Shown: piece after piece, positions 9,331 through 19,072 of the stretch
How the letters are laid out: every line of letters starts with the position of its first letter
Numbering within the stretch: position 1 is the stretch's first letter
Source of the DNA: Rhizobiales bacterium IMCC20636
Lineage (GTDB): Bacteria > Pseudomonadota > Alphaproteobacteria > Rhizobiales > GCA-2746425
Reading direction: 5' to 3'
NCBI GenBank assembly: GCA_016865015.1
Contig: CP018226.1
Location: 1,271,001 to 1,335,000, forward strand
DNA length: 64,000 nt
Position numbers and translations under genes: made by a program
The notes under the pieces: generated by a model
What the model was told of the DNA's origin: nothing
What the model saw: the letters and a program-made list of their open reading frames with translations, nothing else
The model's database searches: none

Positions 9331-9761
9331 CTGATCTAAATGCCTTTAGACAACGCGCTGTGCAAGCCCTTTTGCAGCCCTGATCAGCAAAATGGCGATT
9401 ATTCTACGGGGTATGACGGTGCAAGTTTTGACCTGCTTTTGCGGCTTTGAATTGACTGGCATGCGCCAGCGCTAGGTAACTGTTTTAAGGTTTAACATCA
9501 AATATTATTACTGATTTTTTAAATTAGCTTATTATCAGTTAATCCTTATAATTTATTGAGATAAAACATAAAAGTATAAGGTTTTCCAACTTTTCTCTCT
9601 CTAAAAGACATTTTCAACCGTGCGTTCCATGTTCGGAATTGATGTGTCTTGTGCTCACCCCCAGCCTAAAGTGTTACCACCAAGGTTCAGTGGACAGATG
9701 TTGGTTGCTCTCCTAATGTTCGTAAAACATTTGTTTGCGGATGCCGGGGAGGGATTTGCCT
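9331..9761. other. AT-rich divergent intergenic region
   Basis: No convincing gene is present. The centre (about 9480-9605) is strikingly AT-rich compared with the rest of the window and contains an ACTGAT/ATCAGT inverted pair (9510-9515 and 9534-9539). It must hold the promoters of the divergent exporter and acyl-CoA synthetase genes, but I cannot place -35/-10 elements with confidence. Confidence 0.5.
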
Positions 9762-11657
9762 GTGACAAGCCATTATTCTGATATCTACAGGAACTGGGAA
9801 AGCGATCCTGAGTCGTTCTGGTTGAAGGCTGCCGAGAGCATCGACTGGATAAAGCCTCCAAGCCGCGCGTTTGATGCGGAACAGGGTGTTTATGGACGCT
9901 GGTTTCCAGATGCTGTTGGAAACACCTGTTATAATTGCGTGGACAGGCATGCTGACCGAGGCAGACCAGGTCAGGCTGCGATCATCTATGACAGCCCGAT
10001 CACAGGAACAAAGCGGAGCATATCCTATTCGGAACTGAAACAGGATGTCTCTGCGCTGGGCGCGGTTTTGCGCAATCATGGCGTGGAAGCCGGTGATCGT
10101 GTCGTGATTTACATGCCGATGGTTCCGGAAGCCGTCATTGCGATGTTGGCATGTGCCCGCATCGGCGCCATTCACTCAGTTGTGTTTGGCGGGTTTGCTG
10201 CCAATGAACTGGCCAAGCGCATTGATGACTGCCAGCCCAAACTCATTGTCAGTGCGTCCTGCGGGATCGAACCGAACCGAATTGTCGAATACAAGCCTTT
10301 GCTGGATGAGGCGATTCATCTGGCAAACCACAAGCCCGAAGCGTGCCTGATCTTTCAGCGCGAACAGTCTGTCGCGACAATGATTGACGGTCGTGATTTT
10401 GACTATGGCGAGGAATTGTCGGAAGCAAAGGTTCTGGGCCAGACCAGTGAATGTTTGCCCATGAAGGCAACAGATCCGCTGTATATTCTGTATACATCGG
10501 GCACAACGGGTCATCCAAAAGGGGTTGTACGTGATACTGGCGGCCATATGGTTGCCTTGAAATGGTCGATGTCCGCCGTTTACGGCATGGAGCCGGGTGA
10601 CGTGTTCTGGGCCGCTTCTGATGTCGGCTGGGTGGTGGGGCACTCTTATATTGTCTATGCGCCGCTGCTGCATGGCTGCACCACACTTCTGTTTGAAGGT
10701 AAACCCGTCGGCACCCCGGATCCTTCCACTTTCTGGCGGATCATCGAAGAGCATCAGGTGGCTGCACTGTTCACCGCCCCCACTGCTTTCAGGGCGATCA
10801 AGAAGGAAGATCCAACAGGTAAATATCTGGAAAAACACGATGTTTCCTGTTTGCGAACATTGTTCCTGGCTGGAGAACGTGCCGATCCCGATACGATTTC
10901 CTGGGCTGAAGACCGTCTCAGGGTGCCGGTAATCGATCATTGGTGGCAGACTGAAACCGGCTGGGCCATTGCAGGAAATCCAGTTGGATTGGGTGCTTTG
11001 CCGGTCAAGAAAGGCTCTCCATCTGTGCCGATGCCGGGCTATGATGTTCAGGTGTTGAATGATGAAGGCCACGGTGTGGCGGCCGGAACACTGGGCAATA
11101 TCGTGGTGAAACTGCCCTTGCCACCGTCTTGCCTGCCCACATTGTGGAAGGACGAAGACCGGTTTCACGAGGCCTATCTGGCAGAGTTTCCAGGTTACTA
11201 CAAAACGGGTGATGCAGGATTCATTGATGAGGACGGATATGTGTTCATCATGTCGCGGACCGATGACATCATCAATGTGGCGGGGCACCGTCTGTCGACC
11301 GGGGGAATGGAGGAAGCCATCGCCAATCATCCGGATGTGGCTGAGTGTGCCGTCGTTGGAATGAATGACACTGTAAAAGGGCAGGTCCCGATCGGCTTTC
11401 TGATCCTCAATTCGGGCGTGGAGCGTGGCAATGCGGTGATTGAAGCTGAAGTTATCAAACTGGTCCGTGATACCATTGGACCCGTCGCTGCCTTCAAGAA
11501 TGTGGTGACGGTATCGCGTCTGCCAAAAACAAGATCTGGAAAGATTCTTCGGGCGACCATGCAGAAAATCGCAAACAAGGAAGCCTATCTTATGCCAGCA
11601 ACCATTGATGATCCGGCGATCCTTGATGAAATCGCCACGGTGTTGGAGGCTCGTTGA
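9762..11657 (+). CDS. prpE: Propionyl-CoA synthetase (propionate--CoA ligase)
   Basis: This AMP-forming acyl-CoA synthetase converts propionate, ATP and CoA to propionyl-CoA. The GTG at 9762 is chosen because GGAGGG (9748-9753) sits about 8 bases upstream; it gives 631 aa, normal for PrpE. The N-terminal acetyl-CoA synthetase-type cap is followed by the ATP-binding loop YTSGTTGHPKG (about 244-254) and the adjacent VVRDTGGHMVALKW, which is the PrpE rather than Acs form. The C-terminal catalytic lysine is K594 in TRSGKILR. No methylcitrate or methylmalonyl pathway gene is nearby. A general acetyl/propionyl ligase is the alternative. Confidence 0.88.
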   Translation: MTSHYSDIYRNWESDPESFWLKAAESIDWIKPPSRAFDAEQGVYGRWFPDAVGNTCYNCVDRHADRGRPGQAAIIYDSPITGTKRSISYSELKQDVSALGAVLRNHGVEAGDRVVIYMPMVPEAVIAMLACARIGAIHSVVFGGFAANELAKRIDDCQPKLIVSASCGIEPNRIVEYKPLLDEAIHLANHKPEACLIFQREQSVATMIDGRDFDYGEELSEAKVLGQTSECLPMKATDPLYILYTSGTTGHPKGVVRDTGGHMVALKWSMSAVYGMEPGDVFWAASDVGWVVGHSYIVYAPLLHGCTTLLFEGKPVGTPDPSTFWRIIEEHQVAALFTAPTAFRAIKKEDPTGKYLEKHDVSCLRTLFLAGERADPDTISWAEDRLRVPVIDHWWQTETGWAIAGNPVGLGALPVKKGSPSVPMPGYDVQVLNDEGHGVAAGTLGNIVVKLPLPPSCLPTLWKDEDRFHEAYLAEFPGYYKTGDAGFIDEDGYVFIMSRTDDIINVAGHRLSTGGMEEAIANHPDVAECAVVGMNDTVKGQVPIGFLILNSGVERGNAVIEAEVIKLVRDTIGPVAAFKNVVTVSRLPKTRSGKILRATMQKIANKEAYLMPATIDDPAILDEIATVLEAR

Positions 11658-11745
11658 CGCTGCTGGGTCCCTGAACCATTGTCTCCTTGAACTTGGCCGC
11701 TGAAAACGGCATGGTCCGCTCAGTGCAATCAGCGTAGGATTTTTC

Positions 11746-12534
11746 ATGACATTGGATGGTAAAACCGCAATTGTGACAGGTGGCGCAAAAGGTATTGGCC
11801 TCGCCTGCGTGCGCCGCTTTCTGGAGCAGGGCGCGCAAGTTGTGATTGCTGATGTTGATGAAAAAGCGGGTAATGATGCAGAGGCATCCCTGTCGGGTTT
11901 GGGGGTGGTCAATTTTGTGCATTGCGATGTTGGCGACCGGCTTTCCGTGCGCAATCTGATGGCCGCAACGCTTGACAGCTTCAACGTGCTGGATGTTCTG
12001 GTCAACAATGCGGGCATCATTCACAGCGATGATTTTCTGGATATTTCCGAAGAGGATTTTGACCGGGTCATTCAGGTGAATTTGAAGGGTGCTTTTCTGT
12101 GTGGACAGGCTGCGGCCCGACAGATGGTCGATCAGATTGAAGAGGGACGTGCGCCTGGTTCAATCGTCAACATGTCCAGTATCAACGCTCAGGTTGCCAT
12201 TCCAAACCAGGTGCCGTATTCGGTCTCCAAGGGTGGTATTCAGCAATTGACGAAAGTGATGGCGCTGTCGCTTGCAACGCACGGCATTCGGGTCAATGCC
12301 ATCGGCCCTGGTTCCATCAACACCGATATTCTGGCGTCCGTAAACAATGATCCTGAAGCCAAGAACCGGATATTGTCCCGCACCCCGATGGGGCGCATTG
12401 GTGAAGCGTCCGAGATTGCCTCAATCGCAGCGTTTCTGGCGTCCGATGACGCCAGCTACATAACCGGCCAGACGATTTATGCCGATGGCGGACGGCTGGC
12501 TCTGAACTACACTGTGCCGGTGAAGGCAACCTGA
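11746..12534 (+). CDS. SDR-family NAD(P)-dependent oxidoreductase
   Basis: This is a classical short-chain dehydrogenase of 262 aa. It has the cofactor motif TGGAKGIG (11-18), the NNAG motif (about 87-90), the catalytic Ser in NMSSIN and the YxxxK pair in YSVSK, followed by the PG motif in AIGPGSINTD. An acidic residue at the end of beta-2 (VIADVDE) favours NAD(H) over NADP(H). The substrate is not predictable; FabG-like and sugar or alcohol dehydrogenases look alike here. It starts 88 bp after prpE on the same strand and could be co-transcribed with it. Confidence 0.88.
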   Translation: MTLDGKTAIVTGGAKGIGLACVRRFLEQGAQVVIADVDEKAGNDAEASLSGLGVVNFVHCDVGDRLSVRNLMAATLDSFNVLDVLVNNAGIIHSDDFLDISEEDFDRVIQVNLKGAFLCGQAAARQMVDQIEEGRAPGSIVNMSSINAQVAIPNQVPYSVSKGGIQQLTKVMALSLATHGIRVNAIGPGSINTDILASVNNDPEAKNRILSRTPMGRIGEASEIASIAAFLASDDASYITGQTIYADGGRLALNYTVPVKAT

Positions 12535-12634
12535 GAGCCTTGGCGGGAATCTAAGGTCGAGCCCGTCAGTTTGCTTGCGATTGTGCAGTGCAATATGTCA
12601 TAATGGTGCAACGATTTTTAAAAAGGCCACCGCC

Positions 12635-13282
12635 ATGACTGGAACGATCATTACCATAGCCCAACAAAAGGGTGGTTCAGGCAAAACCACTCTGACCGCG
12701 CATATGGCCGCAGCTGCGCTGCTCTCAAAGGCGGGCGCATCTGTCGCGTTGCTGGATATCGATCCGCAGGGCAGCCTTGGAGAGTGGTTCGAGGCGCGTG
12801 AAAACCGGCTGGGGGAAGAGGCGGCCGGCTTCAGTTTTCGCACTGCCAGCGGATGGGGTGCGCGGCGTGAAGCACGCGCAATGGCGCGGGATCATGATTT
12901 CGTATTTGCTGATACTCCTCCAAAATCCGACCGTGAGGCTCAACCTGCTATTGAAGCGGCCAATCTGGTGCTGATCCCGATGCAGCCATCGCCGGTTGAT
13001 TTGTGGGCGACGCAGTTATCTCTGGATCTGGCGGAGAAAGAGGGTGTCCCGGCGCTTGTGATCCTGAACCGCGTTCCGCCCCGCGCAAAGCTGACAGGTG
13101 AAATATTGGAGGCTCTCAAGGACCACACGCCTTCGGTGGCAAAGACGATGCTGGGAAACCGCACAGCCTATGCTGCGGCGATGGGAAAGGGCAGTTCGGT
13201 GCTGGAAGAGGCTGGCAACAAGCTTGCCGCTGAAGAAGTGCAGGCTCTGTTCAAGGAAATTCAAGCCGCCCTGAAGCGCTAG
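12635..13282 (+). CDS. ParA/MinD-type ATPase (orphan)
   Basis: The 215-aa protein has the deviant Walker A motif KGGSGKTT (12-19), the DIDPQGSLGEW switch I region and a FADTPP Walker B/switch II region, all typical of the ParA family. I choose the ATG at 12635 because the family motif should begin within a few residues of the N-terminus. No parB partner or parS-like site is visible, so this is not the chromosome-partitioning ParA itself. It more likely positions some other cargo. It converges with the DUF1013 regulator gene, separated by a hairpin. Confidence 0.85.
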   Translation: MTGTIITIAQQKGGSGKTTLTAHMAAAALLSKAGASVALLDIDPQGSLGEWFEARENRLGEEAAGFSFRTASGWGARREARAMARDHDFVFADTPPKSDREAQPAIEAANLVLIPMQPSPVDLWATQLSLDLAEKEGVPALVILNRVPPRAKLTGEILEALKDHTPSVAKTMLGNRTAYAAAMGKGSSVLEEAGNKLAAEEVQALFKEIQAALKR

Positions 13283-13307
13283 ATTTCCAACCCTGCTCTT
13301 CAGTCAA

Positions 13308-13342
13308 TTGGACATTCCCCGTTTGAAAAGGGGAATGTCCAA
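13308..13342. terminator. Bidirectional hairpin between parA-like gene and DUF1013 gene
   Basis: A perfect 13-bp inverted repeat (13308-13320 with 13330-13342) around a 9-base loop lies between two convergent genes. There is no long T tract, but stem strength and position favour a shared terminator. Confidence 0.75.
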
Positions 13343-13350
13343 ATCAGTGG

Positions 13351-14106
13351 CTACTCTGTGCCGTCTGTATCGTCAGGGATGGGATCGCTGCTTTTCAGAT
13401 TTTTCAGTTTAGCGAAGACCGCATCTGCATCCAGTTGTTCTTCTTGTTTTTGCATTTCGGACGCAGTTGGCATGTCAGCGCCGCCGAACAGGGCTGCACT
13501 GGCGCGTTCCAGCGCATCCAGTGATGTGGTCTCTTCCGGCGACAACAAGGTCATGCCTTCTTCTTCGACCGGCTTGGCTGGCGCATCCTTGGCGGATTTG
13601 GTGACTTCCATATCCAGATTGATCTGGCTGCACAGGCCAAGCGTCACAGGATCCATTGGTGTCAGATTGGCTGAATTCCAATGGGAGCGGTCCCGAATGG
13701 CTGCAATCGTCGGTTTGGTTGTGCCAACAAGACGAATGACCTGGGAATCTTTCAATTCCGGGTGGTTGCGCACAAGCCATAAAATGGCATTCGGACGATC
13801 CTGACGGCGCGAAACAGGCGTGTAGCGTGGCGCGCGGCGCTTGGTTTCCGGAACCCGCACTTTCGGTGGGGAAAGTGTCAGGCGATATGCGGGATCATTC
13901 GTCGCCTTGTCAATTTCCTCACGGGTCAGCTGACCGGTCTGGATGGGGTCGAGCCCCTTGATGCCCTGGGCAAATTCGCCATCAGCAATGGATTTGACTT
14001 CCAGCGGATGCAGCTTGCAGAAAGCAGAAATCTGGTCAAATGACAGGCCTGTATTGTCAACCAGCCAGACGGCTGTTGCTTTGGGCATCAAAAGAGTAGT
14101 GGCCAT
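13351..14106 (-). CDS. DUF1013 (TrcR-type) cell-cycle regulator
   Basis: The first 165 residues (MATTLLMPKATAVWLVDNTG..., PRYTPVSRRQDRPNAILWLV, VGTTKPTIAAIRDRSHWN) match the DUF1013 family, which is nearly universal in Alphaproteobacteria and has been named TrcR, a cell-cycle transcriptional regulator. The segment LSFDQISAFCKLHPLEVKSI resembles a helix-turn-helix. The C-terminal 80 residues are acidic, low-complexity and probably disordered. In other rhizobia this gene commonly sits beside a quinone oxidoreductase and DUF1192; the oxidoreductase is adjacent here and DUF1192 lies 2.8 kb further on. The family assignment is firm; the name TrcR is from memory. Confidence 0.85.
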   Translation of the reverse strand: MATTLLMPKATAVWLVDNTGLSFDQISAFCKLHPLEVKSIADGEFAQGIKGLDPIQTGQLTREEIDKATNDPAYRLTLSPPKVRVPETKRRAPRYTPVSRRQDRPNAILWLVRNHPELKDSQVIRLVGTTKPTIAAIRDRSHWNSANLTPMDPVTLGLCSQINLDMEVTKSAKDAPAKPVEEEGMTLLSPEETTSLDALERASAALFGGADMPTASEMQKQEEQLDADAVFAKLKNLKSSDPIPDDTDGTE

Positions 14107-14292
14107 GTGTTATCCTCGCATTGCTGAACGGGTACGGCAGACAAAATTCTCCGCCTGCCGCCAGCCATTTTTCTTGAGCTGGAGCGCCGCACCGAACAAA
14201 TGTGTTGATGGGAATTTCGCCCTATATACGGCGCTTTTGCCGCTTGCGCAATGTGTGTCTGCCATTAGATCGGATTTTATCTTTTATCGGCT

Positions 14293-15300
14293 CTAATGCT
14301 CCAGGCTCAGGACGATTTTTCCAATGTGAACGCCGGACTCCATGAAGGCGTGTGCTTCTGCCGCCTCTTCAAACTTGAAAACCTTGTCGATCCTGGGCGT
14401 GATCGTGCCGTCTGCAATTAGCGGCCAGACTTCGGTTTCCAACTCCTTCGCAATCCTGGCTTTGGCTTCCACCGATTGGGGACGCAGGGTTGAGCCGGTG
14501 TGGGTCAGGCGTTTGATCATCAGCCTTGTGAAATCCACCTCGGCAATGGCACCGTTGAGGAAGGCGATTTGGATGATGCGTCCTTCAATGGCGGCTGCGC
14601 GGTAATTGCGTTCAATGTAATCGCCACCGACCATGTCGAGAATGACATTGGCCCCCGCACCGCCGGTGATGTCTTTGACGGCGCCGACGTAATCAGTGCT
14701 CTGGTAGTTGATGGCATGATCTGCGCCAAGTGTTTTGCAGGCCTCGCATTTTTCATCTGTGCCAGCTGTTGCGATGACCATTGCTCCACGTGCTTTTGCA
14801 ATCTGAATCGCCGTTGTTCCAATCCCGGAACTGCCGCCATGAATGAGCAGCGTTTCGCCACTTTGCAGCGCGCCACGCTGGAAGACATTGGTCCACACTG
14901 TGAAGAAGGTTTCCGGCAGGGCTGCAGCCTGGATCATGTCCAGACCTTTTGGAATTGGCAGTGCATGGGCCTCGGGAATTGCGACATATTGCGCATAGCC
15001 GCCGCCGGGGCACAGGGCACAGACGGTGTCGCCCACCTTGTAGCGACTGGTATTGCGACCCAGTTTGACGATGGTTCCGGCCACTTCCAGCCCCGGCAGA
15101 TCGGACGCGCCTTTGGGCGGTGGATAGGCCCCCTGGCGCTGAAGGATATCCGGTCGATTGACGCCAGCAGCGGCAACCTTGATCAGGATTTCGCCCTCAT
15201 AAGGAATGGCAATCCGTCGTTGCTCGGCTTTCAGGACTTCAGGGCCGCCTGGCTCTTGAATGGCGATCACCTGCATTGAATCGGGAAGGGAGGATGACAT
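14293..15300 (-). CDS. NAD(P)H quinone oxidoreductase, zinc-less MDR (PIG3-type)
   Basis: This 335-aa enzyme of the medium-chain dehydrogenase family is predicted to reduce quinones with NADPH. Features include the N-terminal GroES-like domain (VAAAGVNRPDILQRQGAYPPP), the cofactor loop GGSSGIGTTAIQIAKARGA and the absence of the zinc-ligand Cys cluster seen in alcohol dehydrogenases. The ending with AHAFMESGVHIGKIVL is typical of the PIG3 group. It is transcribed toward the DUF1013 gene with a 186-bp gap, and the two often sit together in related genomes. Confidence 0.87.
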   Translation of the reverse strand: MSSSLPDSMQVIAIQEPGGPEVLKAEQRRIAIPYEGEILIKVAAAGVNRPDILQRQGAYPPPKGASDLPGLEVAGTIVKLGRNTSRYKVGDTVCALCPGGGYAQYVAIPEAHALPIPKGLDMIQAAALPETFFTVWTNVFQRGALQSGETLLIHGGSSGIGTTAIQIAKARGAMVIATAGTDEKCEACKTLGADHAINYQSTDYVGAVKDITGGAGANVILDMVGGDYIERNYRAAAIEGRIIQIAFLNGAIAEVDFTRLMIKRLTHTGSTLRPQSVEAKARIAKELETEVWPLIADGTITPRIDKVFKFEEAAEAHAFMESGVHIGKIVLSLEH

Positions 15301-16004
15301 TTGAAAACTCCTGATTTTACGGCCTCAAGAATGAATGACGCTCGAAAGACGAAAATTCGTTTAAATCACAAATATTTACGAGGTTTTTGGGAAATCCGTC
15401 TGAGTTTTGAATTTCCGATTGGTAAGGTCATAATAAGGCAGCGGGGTAGCAAAGCATAGAAATTAAGGTCAACTGGCTCTCCTTTGCCATCAGATTAGAC
15501 ATGGCCCTCAGGTGGTTCCAGCAACGGAGGCATCTTGTCACCATCAGTGCAGAAATTTGAGCCTGGTGGATTGTGCCGGATCAACAATCAACTGCAACAA
15601 GATGCCAATTGGCGAAGTCACATTGGCCGTAAATAAATCAGTTCAGCAGGAGCATGTTTGCGACACGCATTTATTCGGACAAAAGTGTAAAGGGCCAATG
15701 TTCTTTCATGCTTCCTGAATTTATTGAGTGCGCTAATTTTGCACCACGTAACTTCGGTCTTAACTATTTGTTATCTTATTTTGGGACGGACCTGAGAATT
15801 GGTGTTACCGGTTCTTTGCCAAGCGGGGGCTGCTTTTTTCAGTTCAGGTGAAACAAGAGACTGCCACCCGGGGAATGCGCTGCAATTGGGCGCTATTTCA
15901 ACGACACTGGAATTGGTCAGTTTGCTGCCCATCGCTGTTGCGAGCCATGGTTATGCACAAGGCAATGACGCCTTGTGAACAATCGTGCCTCGGAGTGACC
16001 AGCG
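15301..16004. other. 704-bp intergenic region, no gene recognised
   Basis: Short open frames exist on both strands but none has a ribosome site, a recognisable motif or a plausible length. Base composition is patchy and AT-richer near 15340-15420 and 15720-15790. It separates the divergent oxidoreductase and autotransporter genes and is a candidate insertion boundary or decayed sequence. Confidence 0.5.
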
Positions 16005-17924
16005 TTGTCCCATATTGCAAATCCCGTTTTAGAAAAATTGCGTCTTGTTTGGGGTGCATTTGGGAAATTGACCCAAATTTTGGCTGCAACATTGTTGATA
16101 TTCACTCTGTGCGGCGCTGGTCAGGCCAATGCATTGTCTTCTGTGCCTCCCACAGGGCCGATCCCTTTGGGGACGTGCACGGTGTCGATTTTCTCAGACG
16201 GGGCAAAGGCTTATGTAACCCTGACTACTAGCGGCCCATCTGGACAAACATTCCATAGTGGTGGGACGGCGTGGGGCTTGAATGGGGTGGAGACACACGA
16301 TGCTGGCACGGGCAGTCCCCACCAGTCTATCACATCGAGTGCCATCCAGACCTGCTTCTTCAGCCCCGGGAGTGTCACTCTTCTTGAGCAAAATGGGGCT
16401 GACAACGGGTCTTACGCATTAGATGATTATATGGGTTTCAGTTTCCAGATGGATGGTTCGAGCTACGAATATGCCTTGTCCGGAGCTGATAGTACCCAGC
16501 AGATAACAAACGGGGGGACGCCGACCGACACGACAGCGCCTTCCGTGGAAATCCTCGGCGCGCCTGCGGTTATTTTCGGGGTCGACCCGTTTGACGTCAC
16601 CATAGAATTTTCTGAAGATGTGCTGAACTTTGTTGCAGGTGATGTATCCGTCACCAAAGGGTCGGTTACCGGATTTACGGTCGTTGACGGCAACACATTC
16701 ATTGCGACCATCACTCCGACTGGCGCTGGCGAGGTGACGATTGAAGTCGCTGCCGCTGTTGCCAAGGACGCTGCCGGCAATGACAACACTGCCGCTACTC
16801 CTGTTACCATCGGCAATACGATTGTTGAGGATACGCAAAAGGACATTGCGTCCTTCATGCTGAACAAGGCCAGCCAGATTCTTTCCAATCAACCTGATCT
16901 GACGGGCTTTCTCCACGGAACAAATTCTGGTGGTGGTGGTGGACCGCTGGGCTATCTTGGCATCAATGGTAATGACGACAACATGGATTTCTCCTTTTCC
17001 TCTTCGTTGAGCAAGGTCGATCGTGCAAGAGCTGAATCCCTTCAGCAGCTAGCGACGCGCCGGGTGTCGGATGCTCATAGCGCCCTGACATTTGCTGCCG
17101 AAGCGCCAAATGCGGCTTATGGTGAAGGTTTGGCAGGCAATGGATACATGCCAACGCGAAAATACGATATCTGGACCCAGATTTACGGCTCAACCACAAG
17201 TGCTGGCGACAGTGACAGTACCTTCTGGATCGGCTATCTGGGTGCGCATTATTTTGTAACACCCGACATGATCATTGGTGGCCTGGTTCAGCTTGACTGG
17301 GCCGATGAAGACAATGGCAGCACAGGAAGTTCTGCAGACGGGCAGGGCTGGATGATCGGGCCTTATATTGCTGGCCGCATTACCGGAACAGGCCTGAATT
17401 ATGAAGCACGCGCTTCCTGGGGACAATCCAGCAACAATGTATCGCCGCTTGGCACTTATACCGATGCCTTTGAAACCGAGCGCTGGCTTGCCTCATTCAA
17501 ACTCAACGGCAATTACAAGCTGGATAGCGTCACTTTCCGTCCTTCCGTCAGTGTTTCCTATTTCGAGGAAGAACAGAAAAGCTATACCGACAGCCTGACC
17601 AACACGATACCGTCACAGACAGTCTCTTTGGGGGAGGTTCGCTTCGGACCTGAATTTGTCCAGAACATTGCTCTTGCTGATGGCAGCCTGTTACAGCCAT
17701 CAATTGGTGTCAGCGGTATCTGGAACTTTGGTGTTGATGGCGGGGCCAATACGCAAAGCTACGCACTTGGTACTAATGATCTGCGTGCAAGGGTCAATGC
17801 AGGCTTCTCGCTTAGCAATCCAAATGACATGGTATTCAGCGCCAGCGCATTCTATGACGGTCTTGGCATTGAGGATTATGAATCCATGGGTGGCAGGGCA
17901 ACGCTGAGCATTCCGATAAGATAA
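16005..17924 (+). CDS. Autotransporter-like surface protein with one Ig-like domain
   Basis: The start is a TTG at 16005 with GGAG nine bases upstream; no ATG gives a better N-terminus. Residues about 22-40 form a hydrophobic signal ending in QANA. A short Cys-containing beta region follows (45-165). Next comes an Ig-like domain (about 176-275: VTIEFSEDV, GDVSVTKG, FIATITPTGAGEVTIEVAA, DAAGNDNTAAT) of the type found in large bacterial adhesins. The C-terminal 260 residues alternate in polar and hydrophobic strands like an autotransporter beta-barrel (YDIWTQIYGS, IGGLVQLDWADED). The last residues, SIPIR, lack the usual terminal aromatic. Adhesion or surface display is inferred. Confidence 0.75.
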   Translation: MSHIANPVLEKLRLVWGAFGKLTQILAATLLIFTLCGAGQANALSSVPPTGPIPLGTCTVSIFSDGAKAYVTLTTSGPSGQTFHSGGTAWGLNGVETHDAGTGSPHQSITSSAIQTCFFSPGSVTLLEQNGADNGSYALDDYMGFSFQMDGSSYEYALSGADSTQQITNGGTPTDTTAPSVEILGAPAVIFGVDPFDVTIEFSEDVLNFVAGDVSVTKGSVTGFTVVDGNTFIATITPTGAGEVTIEVAAAVAKDAAGNDNTAATPVTIGNTIVEDTQKDIASFMLNKASQILSNQPDLTGFLHGTNSGGGGGPLGYLGINGNDDNMDFSFSSSLSKVDRARAESLQQLATRRVSDAHSALTFAAEAPNAAYGEGLAGNGYMPTRKYDIWTQIYGSTTSAGDSDSTFWIGYLGAHYFVTPDMIIGGLVQLDWADEDNGSTGSSADGQGWMIGPYIAGRITGTGLNYEARASWGQSSNNVSPLGTYTDAFETERWLASFKLNGNYKLDSVTFRPSVSVSYFEEEQKSYTDSLTNTIPSQTVSLGEVRFGPEFVQNIALADGSLLQPSIGVSGIWNFGVDGGANTQSYALGTNDLRARVNAGFSLSNPNDMVFSASAFYDGLGIEDYESMGGRATLSIPIR

Positions 17925-18116
17925 TTCCGGGAGACTGGATGCTGCGAGGGGCATTTCGTAACGTTCGATTGCTCAGATTTCACACTTCATTGCAGACGGT
18001 TAGAATAATCGCTAGCAAGCCAAATGGACAGGTGGTGAAGCGGCCCTTAAAACTCCTGCCTTTACATTGTGATACAGTGTCAAAGTGACACCGGTCAGGT
18101 CAAGCAGGAGAATGCC

Positions 18117-18311
18117 ATGCCGCGTTATGATGAAGAAGGTCGCAAGATTGAAGCACCGGCGCATGCGGTGGGTGCGGATTTGTCTGATCTGTCGGTTGAC
18201 GAGTTGCAGGACCGCATTGTGATGCTTCGGGACGAAATCTCCCGGGTCGAAGCGGTAATTGCGGGCAAAAGCGGTTCCATCGCGGCAGCTGAGTCGTTTT
18301 TCAAGACCTGA
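18117..18311 (+). CDS. DUF1192 small protein
   Basis: This is a 64-aa protein beginning MPRYDEEGRKIEAPAHAVG, with the conserved LSVDELQDRI and LRDEISRVE segments of DUF1192, a small alphaproteobacterial family of unknown function predicted to be helical. The ATG at 18117 is chosen because CAGGAG precedes it (18105-18110). A short inverted repeat (GTGTCA-3-TGACAC, 18077-18091) lies just upstream and could be a regulator site. ruvA follows 93 bp downstream, where ruvC is found in many bacteria. Confidence 0.85.
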   Translation: MPRYDEEGRKIEAPAHAVGADLSDLSVDELQDRIVMLRDEISRVEAVIAGKSGSIAAAESFFKT

Positions 18312-18404
18312 ATCGCCCGTTGCGCGTGTGCTCTTTCAGCCGCGTTGCTCCGAATCGCGGATTGCCGCATAACAGGTGTTTCAACGCCACAATCGGATAG
18401 TCTT

Positions 18405-19025
18405 ATGATCGGCAAGCTAAAAGGCACTATTGATTCCTATGGCGATGATTGGGTCATCATTGATGTTCACGGTGTCGGCTATCAGGTTCACGCCTCGACC
18501 ACGACCTTGCAATCACTGCCGCAGGTCGGTGAGGCCACTGTCTTGTCCATCGAAACCCATGTGCGTGAGACGGAAATCAAACTGTTCGGATTTGCCAGCG
18601 GAACCGAGCGGGAATGGTTCCGGTTGCTGATGACGGTTCAGGGCGTGGGCGCGAAGGTTGCCCTTGCCGTGCTCAGCACATTGAGTACGGGCGATCTGGC
18701 CTCGGCAGTGGCTTTGCAGGACAAGGCTATGGTCTCCCGCGCGCCGGGTGTTGGCCCCAAGGTTGCGCAGCGCATTGTTTCAGAACTGAAAGACAAGTCA
18801 CCCGCGTTGACCGGCGCTGTATCAGCCGAATTGAGCCTGCAAGGCGATATCGGCTCCGGCGTTGCATCTGCGCCTGTTGCAGATGCAGTATCGGCACTGG
18901 TCAATCTTGGTTATGCACCGGCTCAGGCGAGTGGCGCGGTTGCGCGCATCGTTGCCCGTGAGGGCGAGACACCGGATGCGCAAACTCTGATACGGCTTGG
19001 GCTGAAGGAACTCAGTGGTGGCTAG
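18405..19025 (+). CDS. ruvA: Holliday junction DNA helicase subunit RuvA
   Basis: RuvA binds four-way DNA junctions and loads RuvB for branch migration. [10 protein letters not shown] gives the start at 18405. The OB-fold domain I is followed by two helix-hairpin-helix motifs ([33 protein letters not shown]) and, after a flexible linker, the C-terminal RuvB-contacting domain ([13 protein letters not shown]). It is 206 aa, as expected. ruvB follows after 47 bp. ruvC, commonly just upstream, is absent and replaced by the DUF1192 gene. Confidence 0.96.
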   Translation: MIGKLKGTIDSYGDDWVIIDVHGVGYQVHASTTTLQSLPQVGEATVLSIETHVRETEIKLFGFASGTEREWFRLLMTVQGVGAKVALAVLSTLSTGDLASAVALQDKAMVSRAPGVGPKVAQRIVSELKDKSPALTGAVSAELSLQGDIGSGVASAPVADAVSALVNLGYAPAQASGAVARIVAREGETPDAQTLIRLGLKELSGG

Positions 19026-19072
19026 GTGATTGATTGGTTCAACAATGATGAAATCTCATCTAAAAGCAGTTT

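Noticed and set aside
10176-12020. Long minus-strand open frame (614 codons) opposite prpE and the SDR gene
   Set aside because: It overlaps two well-supported plus-strand genes, has no ribosome site, and its composition (His, Arg, Cys and Gln rich) is that of an antisense shadow.
15848-16231. 127-codon plus frame overlapping the autotransporter start
   Set aside because: Trp/Cys/Arg-rich composition, no ribosome site and overlap with the better-supported gene in another frame.
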